A stretch of 64,000 bases of DNA from Ruminococcus bovis (GTDB taxonomy: Bacteria; Bacillota; Clostridia; Oscillospirales; Acutalibacteraceae), in contig NZ_CP039381.1 in NCBI RefSeq assembly GCF_005601135.1, forward strand, positions 1,175,941 through 1,239,940, in the 5' to 3' direction. Positions 42,125-51,717 of the stretch are shown here, piece after piece. The notes beneath the pieces were generated by a model that searched no databases, was not told the origin of the DNA, and saw only the letters and a list, made by a program, of their open reading frames with translations. Position 1 is the first letter of the stretch, and every line of letters begins with the position of its first letter. The position numbers and the translations under genes were made by a program.

Positions 42125-43399
42125 ATGAAAATCAAGAGAATTTTATCATTAGTTCTCGCAGCTGCTATGATGGCAGTTGTATTTGTAGGCTGTAGTAAGT
42201 CAGAAGATAAGACATCTTCAACAAGCGGTGCTGCAAAAACAGTAGAAGTTGAAAAGAACGCAAAGCTAAAGCTATGGGGCCCAGCTGCTTCACTTTCTAT
42301 CTTAAAGGAACAGGCTAAGGCTTTTGAAAAGAAGTATGCTGACAAGAATGTTAAAATCGAAGTTGTAGCACAGGAAGAATCAGATGCAGGTACTCAGGTA
42401 CTTAATGACTCTGAAGCTGCTGCTGACGTATTTGCATTCCCTTCAGACCAGCTCACAAAGCTAACACAGGCTAAGGCTCTTCTACCTGTATATGACAACT
42501 ATGTTTCTGATATTTCAAAGAATCATACAGCAGCTGCTGTTGATACAGTTAAGGGTGACCTAAACGGTAAAGAAGTTCTATATGCATTCCCAGAAACAGA
42601 TAACGGTTATTATCTAGTATATGATAAGTCAGTTGTTTCTGATGAAGATGCAAAGTCATGGGAAGGCGTTCTTGCTGCATGTAAGAAGGCTGGCCGTCAG
42701 TTCATCATGGATGCCGGTAACGGTTACTACTCATGTATGTTCCCATTCACAGGTGGTCTAAAGCTAGATGGCCTTGAAGGTGACGCTCAGGATACTCAGA
42801 AGTTCAACAAATATGACGAAAACGAAGTTGCACAGACAATGTCAGCTTTCTCAGAACTATTCCACAAGTATAAGGATACATTCGTATCTGCTACAGTTGA
42901 TAAGATCAGTGCCGGTTTCTCAACAGCTAAGAGAACATGTGCTGCAGGTATTGACGGTACATGGAATGCAGCTGTTAACGAAGAAGCTCTAGGTAAGGAC
43001 TTCGGTGTAGCAGTTCTACCAACAATCAATGTTAACGGTACAGACAAGCAGACAGTTGCTATGATCGGTTACAAGTACATCGGTGTTAAGTCAGTTACTA
43101 AGTTCCCTAACGCTGCTGAAGAACTAGCTAACTACCTAGTAAGTGCTGATTGCCAGAAGACAAGACTAGACAAGCTTGGTTGGACTCCAACAAACAAGGG
43201 CGTTGAAGTTGAAGGTAACGACGCTATTCAGACAATGCTAACAGAAGCAAAGACATTCGTTGTTCAGGCTAACATCATCCAGGCATTCTGGGATCCAATG
43301 GCTAACCTAGGTAACATGGTTTACAAGCCAGGCGAAAAGAGCGATGTAGCTACAATGAAGACACTTCTAAAGAATACTTTAACAAACATCAACAGCTAA
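42125..43399 (+). CDS. maltodextrin-type ABC transporter binding lipoprotein
   Basis: 424 aa from MKIKRILS, with AAAGGAAGG upstream. The lipobox is VFVGC at residue about 24. The body is an extracellular solute-binding protein of the MalE class: LKLWGPAASLSILKEQAKAF, the FPETDNGYYLVYDKS segment and the GWTPTNKG hinge. It likely binds maltodextrins released from starch. Two permease genes follow and a GH13 enzyme closes the cluster. Confidence 0.88.
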   Translation: MKIKRILSLVLAAAMMAVVFVGCSKSEDKTSSTSGAAKTVEVEKNAKLKLWGPAASLSILKEQAKAFEKKYADKNVKIEVVAQEESDAGTQVLNDSEAAADVFAFPSDQLTKLTQAKALLPVYDNYVSDISKNHTAAAVDTVKGDLNGKEVLYAFPETDNGYYLVYDKSVVSDEDAKSWEGVLAACKKAGRQFIMDAGNGYYSCMFPFTGGLKLDGLEGDAQDTQKFNKYDENEVAQTMSAFSELFHKYKDTFVSATVDKISAGFSTAKRTCAAGIDGTWNAAVNEEALGKDFGVAVLPTINVNGTDKQTVAMIGYKYIGVKSVTKFPNAAEELANYLVSADCQKTRLDKLGWTPTNKGVEVEGNDAIQTMLTEAKTFVVQANIIQAFWDPMANLGNMVYKPGEKSDVATMKTLLKNTLTNINS

Positions 43400-43436
43400 T
43401 TTAATTTAGACTGTTAATAGTTAAGATTTTTAAGTG

Positions 43437-43463
43437 CTGGAGATAACATCTTGTTATCTCCAG
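43437..43463 (+). terminator. attenuating hairpin after the binding-protein gene
   Basis: CTGGAGATAAC pairs perfectly with GTTATCTCCAG around ATCTT, with only a short TATTTAT after it. It should give partial termination or stabilise the first message, giving more binding protein than permease. Confidence 0.6.
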
Positions 43464-43502
43464 TATTTATGAATGGAAAATAAAGTATAAAGGAGTGACG
43501 TC

Positions 43503-45005
43503 ATGAAATACATAGATTATGTCCAGCTAAATGCATTCCAGAAGTTTGGATATAAGTGTAAAAATTTCTTTGTGAATTTACCTCATAATCTTCTTAAGTT
43601 CTTTGCTGCAATTGGTAACTTCTTCAAGAAATTATTCTTAGGTATCGGTCACGGCTTTGCAAACTTTGGTAAAAGATTTGCTAAAGGTGACTGGGCAACA
43701 AAGCTATCTTACCTTATTATGGGTATGGGTAACTTTAGTAAGGGACAGTACATTAAGGGTTTACTATTCTTAATTATTGAAGCAGCATATGCAATGTTCC
43801 TAATTTTCTTTGGTATTGACCAAATTTCACAGTTCGGCACACTTGGTACTCAAGAAGGCGGACTTGGTATTGACCCAACAACAGGTGCTTACGGCTATGT
43901 TGAAGGTGATAACTCAATGCTTATCCTTCTATATGGTGTTACAACAATTGTTGTTTCAGTTGTATTCCTAGTATTCTATATTATGAATACTAAGTCAGCT
44001 ATGAAAGCTCAAGAGCTAAAGGCTGAAGGTAAGCACGTTCCTACATTTAAGGAAGATTTAAAGCAGTTCGGTGATGAGAAGTTCCACGTTACACTTCTTT
44101 CTCTACCATGCCTACTAATTGGTGTATTTACTGTACTACCACTTATATTCATGGTGCTAATTGCATTTACAAACTATGACCACAGCCATCAGGTTCCTGG
44201 TCACTTGTTTACATGGGTAGGTTTCCAGACATTTAAGGATGTATTCAGTAATGTTGGTGGCGCTAACATGGGTGAAACATTCCTAACACTAACTGAATGG
44301 ACAATTATTTGGGCTATTTTTGCTACATTCCTAAACTATTTCTTTGGTATGATCGTTGCTCTAATGATTAACAAGAAGGGCATTAAGCTAAAGTCACTTT
44401 GGAGAACATTATTCGTTATCACAGTTGCTGTTCCTCAGTTCGTTACTCTACTGGTTATGAACCAGATGCTACAGTATGACGGTGGTGCTATTAACGTTCT
44501 ATTACAGAACCTAGGTTTAGCAAGAATTAACTTCCTAAACGGTTCAGCTCTAACAGCAAAGATTACAGTTATTGTTGTTAACCTATGGGTTGGTATTCCT
44601 TATACTATCCTAATTACTTCCGGTATTCTTATGAATATCCCGGCTGACCTATATGAATCAGCTACAATTGACGGTGCAGGTCCTGTAAAGAGTTTCTTCA
44701 AGATTACTCTTCCATATATGCTATTCGTTACAACACCATATCTAATCACAACATTTATCAACAATATCAATAACTTCAATGTTATTTACTTGTTATCAAG
44801 TGGTGGTCCTACAACAGATAAGTTGTACGGTGGTGCCGGTCAGACCGACTTGCTTGTTACATGGCTATTTAAGTTAACAATGAGTGCACAGGATTACAAC
44901 TATGCTGCTGCTATCGGTATCTTAGTATTTATTGTTTGTGCATCCTTGTCACTAATTACATTCAATATGACAAAATCTGCTAAGGATGAGGAGGCATTCT
45001 CATGA
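43503..45005 (+). CDS. MalF-like permease with long N-terminal extension
   Basis: A 500-aa membrane protein. The EAA loop YESATIDGAGPVKSFFKITL that contacts the ATPase is near residue 385. The first 190 residues, with two extra membrane helices, are longer than in most MalF proteins of Gram-positives. It overlaps the next permease by 4 bp. Confidence 0.9.
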   Translation: MKYIDYVQLNAFQKFGYKCKNFFVNLPHNLLKFFAAIGNFFKKLFLGIGHGFANFGKRFAKGDWATKLSYLIMGMGNFSKGQYIKGLLFLIIEAAYAMFLIFFGIDQISQFGTLGTQEGGLGIDPTTGAYGYVEGDNSMLILLYGVTTIVVSVVFLVFYIMNTKSAMKAQELKAEGKHVPTFKEDLKQFGDEKFHVTLLSLPCLLIGVFTVLPLIFMVLIAFTNYDHSHQVPGHLFTWVGFQTFKDVFSNVGGANMGETFLTLTEWTIIWAIFATFLNYFFGMIVALMINKKGIKLKSLWRTLFVITVAVPQFVTLLVMNQMLQYDGGAINVLLQNLGLARINFLNGSALTAKITVIVVNLWVGIPYTILITSGILMNIPADLYESATIDGAGPVKSFFKITLPYMLFVTTPYLITTFINNINNFNVIYLLSSGGPTTDKLYGGAGQTDLLVTWLFKLTMSAQDYNYAAAIGILVFIVCASLSLITFNMTKSAKDEEAFS

Positions 45006-45856
45006 TAAAAAGTTACAAGTTAAGAAGAAATATCACAAATGCCGTTGTATATGTAATCCTTGCAGTTATGGGTATTATTTGGGTATCTCCACTAGCATGG
45101 ATGGTTCTTCACTCATTTAGAGGCGAAGGTACATCAGCTGTTTATTACCTAATTCCTAAAACATTTACTTTCCAACATTACATTAACCTATTTACTGATA
45201 CATCAATTTTGAACTTCCCAAGATGGTTCCTTAACACTCTTGTAGTTGCGATTTTCTCTTGTATCATTTCTACATTGTCAGTTCTAATGGTTTCATACGC
45301 ATTCAGCCGTCTAAGATTTAAGGCTAGAAAGCCTCTTATCAACATCGGTATGATTATCGGTATGTTCCCTGGCTTTATGACAATGATCGCTATTTATTAC
45401 CTATTAAAGGCAATGAATCTAACACAGACTCTACCTGCTCTTGTTATCTGTTACTCAGCCGGTGCCGGTATCGGTTTCCAGATTAGTAAAGGTTTCTTTG
45501 ATACAATTCCAAGAGCACTTGACGAAGCTGCTACTATTGATGGTGCAACTAAGAATCAGATTTTCTGGAAGATTATCCTTCCAATGTCAAAGCCAATTGT
45601 TGTTTACACAGTTCTAACAGCATTTATTGGTCCTTGGACAGACTTTATTCTAGTTAAGATTATCATGGGTGATGCTCGTGATAACTACACAGTATCTGTT
45701 GGTCTACAGCTAATGGCTAGCCAGACTTACATTTCTAAGTACTATCAGAGATTCTTAGCCGGTTCAACTGTTGTTGCTATTCCTATTACATTGTTGTTCT
45801 TGAAGATGCAGAACTACTATGTTGAAGGTGTTACAGCCGGTGGCGTTAAGGGTTAA
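45002..45856 (+). CDS. MalG-like permease
   Basis: A 284-aa protein with six membrane segments and the EAA loop LDEAATIDGATKNQIFWKII near residue 180. No ATPase gene follows, so a shared MsmX-type ATPase encoded elsewhere is expected. Confidence 0.92.
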   Translation: MIKSYKLRRNITNAVVYVILAVMGIIWVSPLAWMVLHSFRGEGTSAVYYLIPKTFTFQHYINLFTDTSILNFPRWFLNTLVVAIFSCIISTLSVLMVSYAFSRLRFKARKPLINIGMIIGMFPGFMTMIAIYYLLKAMNLTQTLPALVICYSAGAGIGFQISKGFFDTIPRALDEAATIDGATKNQIFWKIILPMSKPIVVYTVLTAFIGPWTDFILVKIIMGDARDNYTVSVGLQLMASQTYISKYYQRFLAGSTVVAIPITLLFLKMQNYYVEGVTAGGVKG

Positions 45857-45869
45857 TTTTACAAAATTT

Positions 45870-45900
45870 ACTCCACAGGGTTTCCTGTGGAGTTTTTTGC
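45870..45900 (+). terminator. terminator of the transporter genes
   Basis: ACTCCACAGG pairs with CCTGTGGAGT around GTTT, followed by TTTTTGCTTTT. Confidence 0.88.
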
Positions 45901-46030
45901 TTTTGTATTCATCTTATATAATTAAAGTAACTTTGATTATATCAAAATAATAGAATGACAGTTGTACATATTGCATAAATTTGCTTGTTAATTTTCTGTA
46001 AACAGTCCTCTTATATGTAGGTGTGATATA

Positions 46031-46059
46031 TTGATAAAGCCTAAGAAAAATGGTAAAAT
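46031..46059 (+). promoter_or_regulatory. promoter of the GH13 gene
   Basis: TTGATA, 17-base spacer, TAAAAT, about 35 bases before the start codon. Confidence 0.6.
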
Positions 46060-46091
46060 TAATATGAAATATTCTGTTAAAGGAGAAATCT

Positions 46092-47708
46092 ATGAAAAAA
46101 TTAGTTGCACTGTTTATGGTGTTGGTAGTTGCATCAACTGCCGTAGTATTTTCAGGTTGTACAAAGTCAACAGAAGATTTAATGGAAAATGCAAAAGTAA
46201 ATCTTCCTAAGGATAAGTACAACACTTATTATCAAATTTGGATTGGCTCATTCTGCGATTCAAATAACGATGGTATCGGCGATATTCAAGGTATTATCAG
46301 TAAGCTGGATTACATTAATGACGGTGATGATAGTACAGATACTGACCTTGGTTATACAGGTATTTGGCTAAGCCCAATGATGCCATCACCATCATATCAC
46401 AAGTATGATGTTAAGGATTATTACAACATTGACCCTCAGTTTGGTACACTTGATGACTTTGACCAGTTAATCAAGGAATGTGATAAGCGTGGTATTGATG
46501 TTATTATCGACTTTGTTCCTAACCATTGTTCCAGCGAACATCCTTGGTTCAAGAAAGCTCTTAAAGAAGCTGAAAAAGGCAACTTTAACGGCTATGCAAA
46601 GTACTTTAACATTAAGAAATCTTCTGAAACTGAATCAGGTTATAACTGCGACCCTAATGATAGCAGTATTATCTATGAAAGCAACTTTAGTGATACAATG
46701 CCTGAATGGAACTACGACTATGAAGGTACAAAGAAGGAAATGGCTAAGGCTGCAAAATTCTGGATTGATAGAGGTGTAGCAGGTTTCAGACTTGATGCAG
46801 TTAGATACCTATATTACAATGACTATGAAAAGAGTTCAGATACTCTAAAGTGGTTCTATGACACTTGTAAGAAAGAAAAGAACGACATTTATATGGTTGG
46901 TGAAGACTGGTCATCAGATATGAACGAAGTTTCTGCAATGTACAAGTCAGGTATTGACAGTTTATTTGCTTTCCCATTTGGTGATACCAGTGGTAAATTC
47001 TTAGTTAGTGTTATTTCAGGTTCTATCAATGACTATACAGATACACTTCTAAGTTATGAAAAGAAAACTAAGGAAGCTAATAAGGACGCTATTAACTCTT
47101 ACTTCCTAACTAACCACGATATGAACCGTGTTGGTGACTCACTAACTGAGTTATATCAGAAGAAGATGGCTGCTGCCCTTTATATGACAACTCCGGGTAA
47201 TGCTTTCACATACTATGGTGAAGAACTTGGTATGGAAACATATGATGAAGGTGATGACCCTGCAAAGAGAACTGCTATGATTTGGGATAGCGATAATCTT
47301 CCAAATGTTACTGCTAACGGTATTGACAGAGTTGAAGACAATACTGATGGTGGTGGCGTTAAGCAACAGGATAAGAACAAGGATAGCCTACTAAACTTCT
47401 ACAAAAAGTTAATTAAACTTAGAAACTGTCACCCAGGCATTGCAAGAGGTACAATCTCTGCTTTACCTGATGATTTTGATGGTGGTACAGGTGTAGGTGG
47501 TTACTACCTAACATACAAAAACGAAAAGTATCTTGTACTTCACAACCTAGATACAGACAAGCACAGTTTTGAAATCACAGATAAACTAATCAATGATGAT
47601 TACAAAATTGCCGGTATGTTTAGTGCAAAGAGTGGTAAGGTGTCAATCGAGAAAAATGTACTAACTTTACCTGCTTATAGCACAATCGTTTTACATTCAA
47701 CAAAATAA
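46092..47708 (+). CDS. GH13 alpha-amylase-family lipoprotein
   Basis: A 538-aa secreted enzyme. The lipobox is VFSGC near residue 23. Catalytic residues of the GH13 barrel are the Asp in GFRLDAVRY (about residue 236), the Glu in MVGEDW (about 271) and the Asp in LTNHDMNRVG (about 341). It probably cleaves maltodextrins or starch fragments at the cell surface, next to the importer. There is no dockerin or CBM, so it is membrane-tethered rather than part of the amylosome. Confidence 0.9.
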   Translation: MKKLVALFMVLVVASTAVVFSGCTKSTEDLMENAKVNLPKDKYNTYYQIWIGSFCDSNNDGIGDIQGIISKLDYINDGDDSTDTDLGYTGIWLSPMMPSPSYHKYDVKDYYNIDPQFGTLDDFDQLIKECDKRGIDVIIDFVPNHCSSEHPWFKKALKEAEKGNFNGYAKYFNIKKSSETESGYNCDPNDSSIIYESNFSDTMPEWNYDYEGTKKEMAKAAKFWIDRGVAGFRLDAVRYLYYNDYEKSSDTLKWFYDTCKKEKNDIYMVGEDWSSDMNEVSAMYKSGIDSLFAFPFGDTSGKFLVSVISGSINDYTDTLLSYEKKTKEANKDAINSYFLTNHDMNRVGDSLTELYQKKMAAALYMTTPGNAFTYYGEELGMETYDEGDDPAKRTAMIWDSDNLPNVTANGIDRVEDNTDGGGVKQQDKNKDSLLNFYKKLIKLRNCHPGIARGTISALPDDFDGGTGVGGYYLTYKNEKYLVLHNLDTDKHSFEITDKLINDDYKIAGMFSAKSGKVSIEKNVLTLPAYSTIVLHSTK

Positions 47709-47739
47709 TTTTTTCTACCGATATAACGGTAAAAATGAG

Positions 47740-47772
47740 GAAAGCTCTCGACAATGGGAGCTTTCTTTTTTT
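47740..47772 (+). terminator. terminator of the GH13 gene
   Basis: GAAAGCTC pairs with GAGCTTTC, followed by TTTTTTTATT. Confidence 0.85.
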
Positions 47773-47818
47773 ATTCTACAAAGTAAAGGAAAACAAACTA
47801 AAAAGGTACATTCACATT

Positions 47819-47851
47819 GTGACAAAACTGTTGTGGGCAACTGACTATAAT
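47819..47851 (+). promoter_or_regulatory. spoIIE promoter with 21-bp spacing
   Basis: GTGACA (47819-47824), 21 bases, perfect TATAAT (47846-47851). B. subtilis spoIIE also has a long 21-bp spacer and needs Spo0A~P. The minus strand of 47,817-47,826 reads TTTTGTCACAA, close to a 0A box. Confidence 0.55.
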
Positions 47852-47891
47852 AAAAACACAATATCAAGGATATGAAATTACCCTTATTAAT

Positions 47892-50231
47892 ATGACAGGA
47901 TGTGTAAAAATGACAGCAGTTAAAAAGCTACTTTCCGGTAGGTGGAATGACTTTAAAGAAAGTTCAACAGGAAAAAATATTTTGATGCAAAGCATATATT
48001 TTTTGTGTGGTGTGCTTATTTCAAGAGGTGCAGTCTTTGGGCAACTTTCTCCATTTGGAGCTGCATATGTTGCCTCAGTTCCGTATAGAAACCTTATAAC
48101 TTCAATGCTTGGTACAATTTTCGGATATGTTGTCCTTGATCGGGAAAATTGTTTTAGATACATAGCAATTGTGGTTGCTATAGGTGCTATTAGATTTGTT
48201 GCAAATGATATTAAGAATATCAGCAAAAGCACTGCTTTCCCATCAATGGTAGCTTTTTTACCGGTATTTGCAACAGGCATTGCATTGCTTTTTTCCGATA
48301 CTTCTCAGTTAAGTTCATTTGCACTTTGTACAGTTGAAGCACTAATTTCAGCATCAGGAGCATTTTTCTTAGATAGAGCAATTTGCCTTTGTTCCTCTAG
48401 GAGAAACTTAACTTCATTTACTCAGCAAGAACTTTCTTGCATAGTAATGTCAGGTTGTATTCTTTTACTTGCACTTGGTGGTCTTGGCATTGGTGAATTT
48501 TCCTTTGGCAGAGCCTTAGCAGTTGTGGTTGTACTTCTTTGTGCTAAGTTTGGTGGTGTTGCCGGTGGTACAATCGGTGGTATTTCAACGGGTGTTGTAT
48601 TTTCTTTAAGTTCACTTTCACTTAGCTTTTTGTGTGGTGGTTTTGGATTTGGTGGTCTGATGGCAGGGCTTTTCTCTTCTACAGGAAAGATTGGTACTGC
48701 AGTTGCATTTATATTGTCAAATATAATAATGTCCTTTTCTTCCGGTGATAAGGACTTGATTTTTGCCTTAGCAGTTGAGTCTGTATTTGGGGCTGGGTTA
48801 TTCTTTATGGTACCTAATGCAGTAGGTAATGTTGTTTCGGCCTTGTTTTCTCCTTGTGATGATGTAAATAGTGGCATTGCTTTAAAAGAAAATGTTATCA
48901 GTAGGCTTAACTTTTCTTCAAAAGCCTTGAAAGATGTATCTTCTTGTGTTACAAGAGTTTCTGACAAAATGCGAGAAATGAATGTTGATTCTTTTCCTGA
49001 TGTTTACTTAAATGCCAAAGCAAATGTTTGTTCAAGTTGTGGAATGAGGGTGTTTTGTTGGGAAAGAGAGAAAGGTGTTTCTGAGGATGATTTTAACCGA
49101 CTAACAGAAAATTTAAAGAAAAATTGCCACATAACTGTTGATGATATTGATGCTTTGTTTGTTAAGAAATGTTGTAGAAAATCTGAACTAAGTACTGCAA
49201 TAAATCGGTATTATCAGTCTTACCTTATGAGTATGGAAAGTATGAGGAGAATTGATACTATCAGAGGTGGTCTTGCAGGTCAATTTGGTGGACTTTCCGA
49301 CATATTAAAGGATATGGCAGATGAATTTTCTAAGACGGATGTGTGTGACTTAGACAGTAGTGAGAAAATTTCCTATATGCTAAGGCAATATAACCTTATT
49401 CCTATACTTTGCAATTGTAGGATTATGGATAGTGAAATGACAGTAGAAATGGAACTTTCCGATAGAAGCAAAGGCTCAATTAAAAAGTCTGTACTTAGGA
49501 GAGAAGTGGAAAAATGTTGTGGCAGAAGATTTCTTGATCCGGTAACTACTATTGCTCAGGATAGAGTAAGAGTTGTGCTAAACGAAAGACCACTGTATGA
49601 AACTGAAGTTGGCTCATATCAGCATATTGCTAACAATGGCAGAATGTGTGGTGACAGCATAGTATGTTTTAACGATGATAAAGGCAACTTTGTTTCCTTG
49701 ATTAGTGACGGTATGGGTACAGGTGGCAGAGCAGCAGTTGACTCTATGATGACAGTAAACTTAATGGAAAAGTTAGTTAAATCAGGACTTTCATTTGACT
49801 GTGCTTTAGGGCTGACTAATTCAGCATTGATGGTAAAAAGCCAAGAAGAAAGTTTGGCTACAGTTGATGTTTCTTCAATCAATCTATTTACAGGGAGAAC
49901 AGAATTTCTGAAAGCCGGTGCACCTTATACATATGTGAAAAAGAAAGGTAGGGTGATGCGAAAAGAAATACCATCAATTCCGGCAGGTATATTAAACGAA
50001 GTGTATTTTACAAAAGAGGAAACCACCCTTTCCGGAGAGGATATGATTGTTATGTTAAGTGATGGAGCTATTATGGGTGACGATAAATGGCTGCTAAGTT
50101 TAATAAAGTCTTGGAATAAAGGTAGCTGTCAGGAACTTGCCGAGGCAGTTGTTGAAGAAGCTATGAGACATAATGAAGGAATAAAAGATGATGATATAAC
50201 TGTACTTGCAGTAAGGTTAAAGGATAATTAA
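47892..50231 (+). CDS. spoIIE: stage II sporulation protein E phosphatase
   Basis: A 779-aa protein; the in-frame ATG at 47,910, behind AGGATG, is an equally good start. The N-terminal 320 residues contain about ten membrane helices, a linker follows, and residues 575-775 are the PP2C phosphatase (SDGMGTGGRAAVDS, ATVDVSSINLFTG, MIVMLSDGAI). SpoIIE dephosphorylates SpoIIAA to activate sigma-F in the forespore. It shows that the host can sporulate. Confidence 0.93.
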   Translation: MTGCVKMTAVKKLLSGRWNDFKESSTGKNILMQSIYFLCGVLISRGAVFGQLSPFGAAYVASVPYRNLITSMLGTIFGYVVLDRENCFRYIAIVVAIGAIRFVANDIKNISKSTAFPSMVAFLPVFATGIALLFSDTSQLSSFALCTVEALISASGAFFLDRAICLCSSRRNLTSFTQQELSCIVMSGCILLLALGGLGIGEFSFGRALAVVVVLLCAKFGGVAGGTIGGISTGVVFSLSSLSLSFLCGGFGFGGLMAGLFSSTGKIGTAVAFILSNIIMSFSSGDKDLIFALAVESVFGAGLFFMVPNAVGNVVSALFSPCDDVNSGIALKENVISRLNFSSKALKDVSSCVTRVSDKMREMNVDSFPDVYLNAKANVCSSCGMRVFCWEREKGVSEDDFNRLTENLKKNCHITVDDIDALFVKKCCRKSELSTAINRYYQSYLMSMESMRRIDTIRGGLAGQFGGLSDILKDMADEFSKTDVCDLDSSEKISYMLRQYNLIPILCNCRIMDSEMTVEMELSDRSKGSIKKSVLRREVEKCCGRRFLDPVTTIAQDRVRVVLNERPLYETEVGSYQHIANNGRMCGDSIVCFNDDKGNFVSLISDGMGTGGRAAVDSMMTVNLMEKLVKSGLSFDCALGLTNSALMVKSQEESLATVDVSSINLFTGRTEFLKAGAPYTYVKKKGRVMRKEIPSIPAGILNEVYFTKEETTLSGEDMIVMLSDGAIMGDDKWLLSLIKSWNKGSCQELAEAVVEEAMRHNEGIKDDDITVLAVRLKDN

Positions 50232-50241
50232 GGAAAAAATA

Positions 50242-50267
50242 AAAGCCACATAAAAATGTGACTTTTA
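50242..50267. terminator. shared terminator of convergent spoIIE and glycosyltransferase genes
   Basis: AAAAGCCACAT pairs with ATGTGACTTTT (one mismatch) in the 40-bp gap. Confidence 0.65.
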
Positions 50268-50270
50268 CAG

Positions 50271-51431
50271 TTAGTTATTAGATTGATGAAGTTTTTCTTC
50301 AAGTAGTCTGTAAATGTTTTGACTGCTATTTTCTTTCTTGAAGATATGTATGTTGTTACGCATCATTTCAAGTTCTTGGTCATTGGCAATAAAGTCATTT
50401 AGCTGATGTATTCCTTCTCTGCCTTTTCTAAGGGTAAAGGCTAGGTTATGCCTTTTTAAGAACTCAGCATTGTCTTTTTCTTGACCGTCATAAGAACGGA
50501 AAATTGCCATAGGAAGTTCCTTAGCCATAGCTTCCGAAACAGTAAGACCACCGGGTTTAGTGATGATTAAATCACTGGCACTCATATAGTCCTCAATGTT
50601 GTCAACAAAGTAACATAGCTTTGTAGGAATAGTGATTTTTACTGTTGGTTCTTTTTTGTTCTTAATAACGCCACTTCTCACCATATGACGGAATGTTCTA
50701 AACAACTTTTCGTTTTTACCGGTAACAACAATCAGTTGATAATCACTAGGGTACTTGTTTAGGTTCTTGTAAATTTCAAGAATGTTAGTAACACCAAAAG
50801 AACCTGCCATCATCAGTACAGTTTTCTTGTGAGGGGAAAGTCCCAGCTTTTCCCTCATAGCGTACTTATCACAATGCTTGTAGAACTCTTCATAAATCGG
50901 AATACCCAAAGGATAGATAATAGAGCAGTCAACATTGTATTGGTCTCTAAGCTGATGAACAATATCGTTGTTAGCTACAATATAAGCATCTACAAGGTCA
51001 TTAATATATGCAGCATGAGCAGCATAGTCTGTAACAATGCTAAATAGCAGAGCATTTGTACGACCTTTCTTTTTAAGGGCAGATACCATCTCTGTGCAAA
51101 AAGCATGACAGCTGATTACACAATCAGGCTTAAATTTATCAAATAACTTTCCTAACTTTCTTGAGTAAAAAGAAGCAATACCATGAACTGCCTTGTCTAG
51201 GAAAGAAACCTTGTCAGCAGAGTTATATATTTTACCGTAAAGTCTGGGAGTTTTGTTTGCAAAGAACAAGTAGCCCTTGGTAACAATCCAATGTAAAAAC
51301 TTAGAACTGTACATTAAGGCATCCTCAATAACAACCTCATTACCTTCAACATTTTCTATTGTTTTTTTCAGAGCAAGACTGGCTCTGTGATGACCTCCAC
51401 CGGTATCGGTCAGTAATATTAACACTTTCAT
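50271..51431 (-). CDS. UgtP/MGDG-synthase-like glycosyltransferase
   Basis: About 386 aa from MKVLILLTDTGGGHHRASLA (the ATG at 51,443 is an alternative). The GGGHHRA motif and the sugar-nucleotide site SDLIITKPGGLTVSEAMA match GT28 enzymes that transfer glucose or galactose to diacylglycerol, making membrane glycolipids. It works at the inner face of the membrane. Confidence 0.9.
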   Translation of the reverse strand: MKVLILLTDTGGGHHRASLALKKTIENVEGNEVVIEDALMYSSKFLHWIVTKGYLFFANKTPRLYGKIYNSADKVSFLDKAVHGIASFYSRKLGKLFDKFKPDCVISCHAFCTEMVSALKKKGRTNALLFSIVTDYAAHAAYINDLVDAYIVANNDIVHQLRDQYNVDCSIIYPLGIPIYEEFYKHCDKYAMREKLGLSPHKKTVLMMAGSFGVTNILEIYKNLNKYPSDYQLIVVTGKNEKLFRTFRHMVRSGVIKNKKEPTVKITIPTKLCYFVDNIEDYMSASDLIITKPGGLTVSEAMAKELPMAIFRSYDGQEKDNAEFLKRHNLAFTLRKGREGIHQLNDFIANDQELEMMRNNIHIFKKENSSQNIYRLLEEKLHQSNN

Positions 51432-51717
51432 TTTATTCACCATATAAATTTCTAATACTAATTATATAAAAAAATATCGGACTTTTCAACAAAACTACAA
51501 TAATGATACTTCTTTTTATATAAATAATTTGTCATTATATGTAACTTCCCTAAAAACTAATGTTTTAGCCAATATATCTTTGTCATTAATTCGACAAAAA
51601 GTTACAAGGTTGTCACTTTAATTTTTCGGTTTATTGTAGTATTCTTATAAGTAGGACATTATACGATTATTAAGAAATGATTAAGAGAAAGAGAATATGT
51701 AAGAAGGAGAGTTTTCT

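Noticed and set aside
47864..48967. Long minus-strand frames within spoIIE
   Set aside because: Shadows of spoIIE, without start signals or domains.
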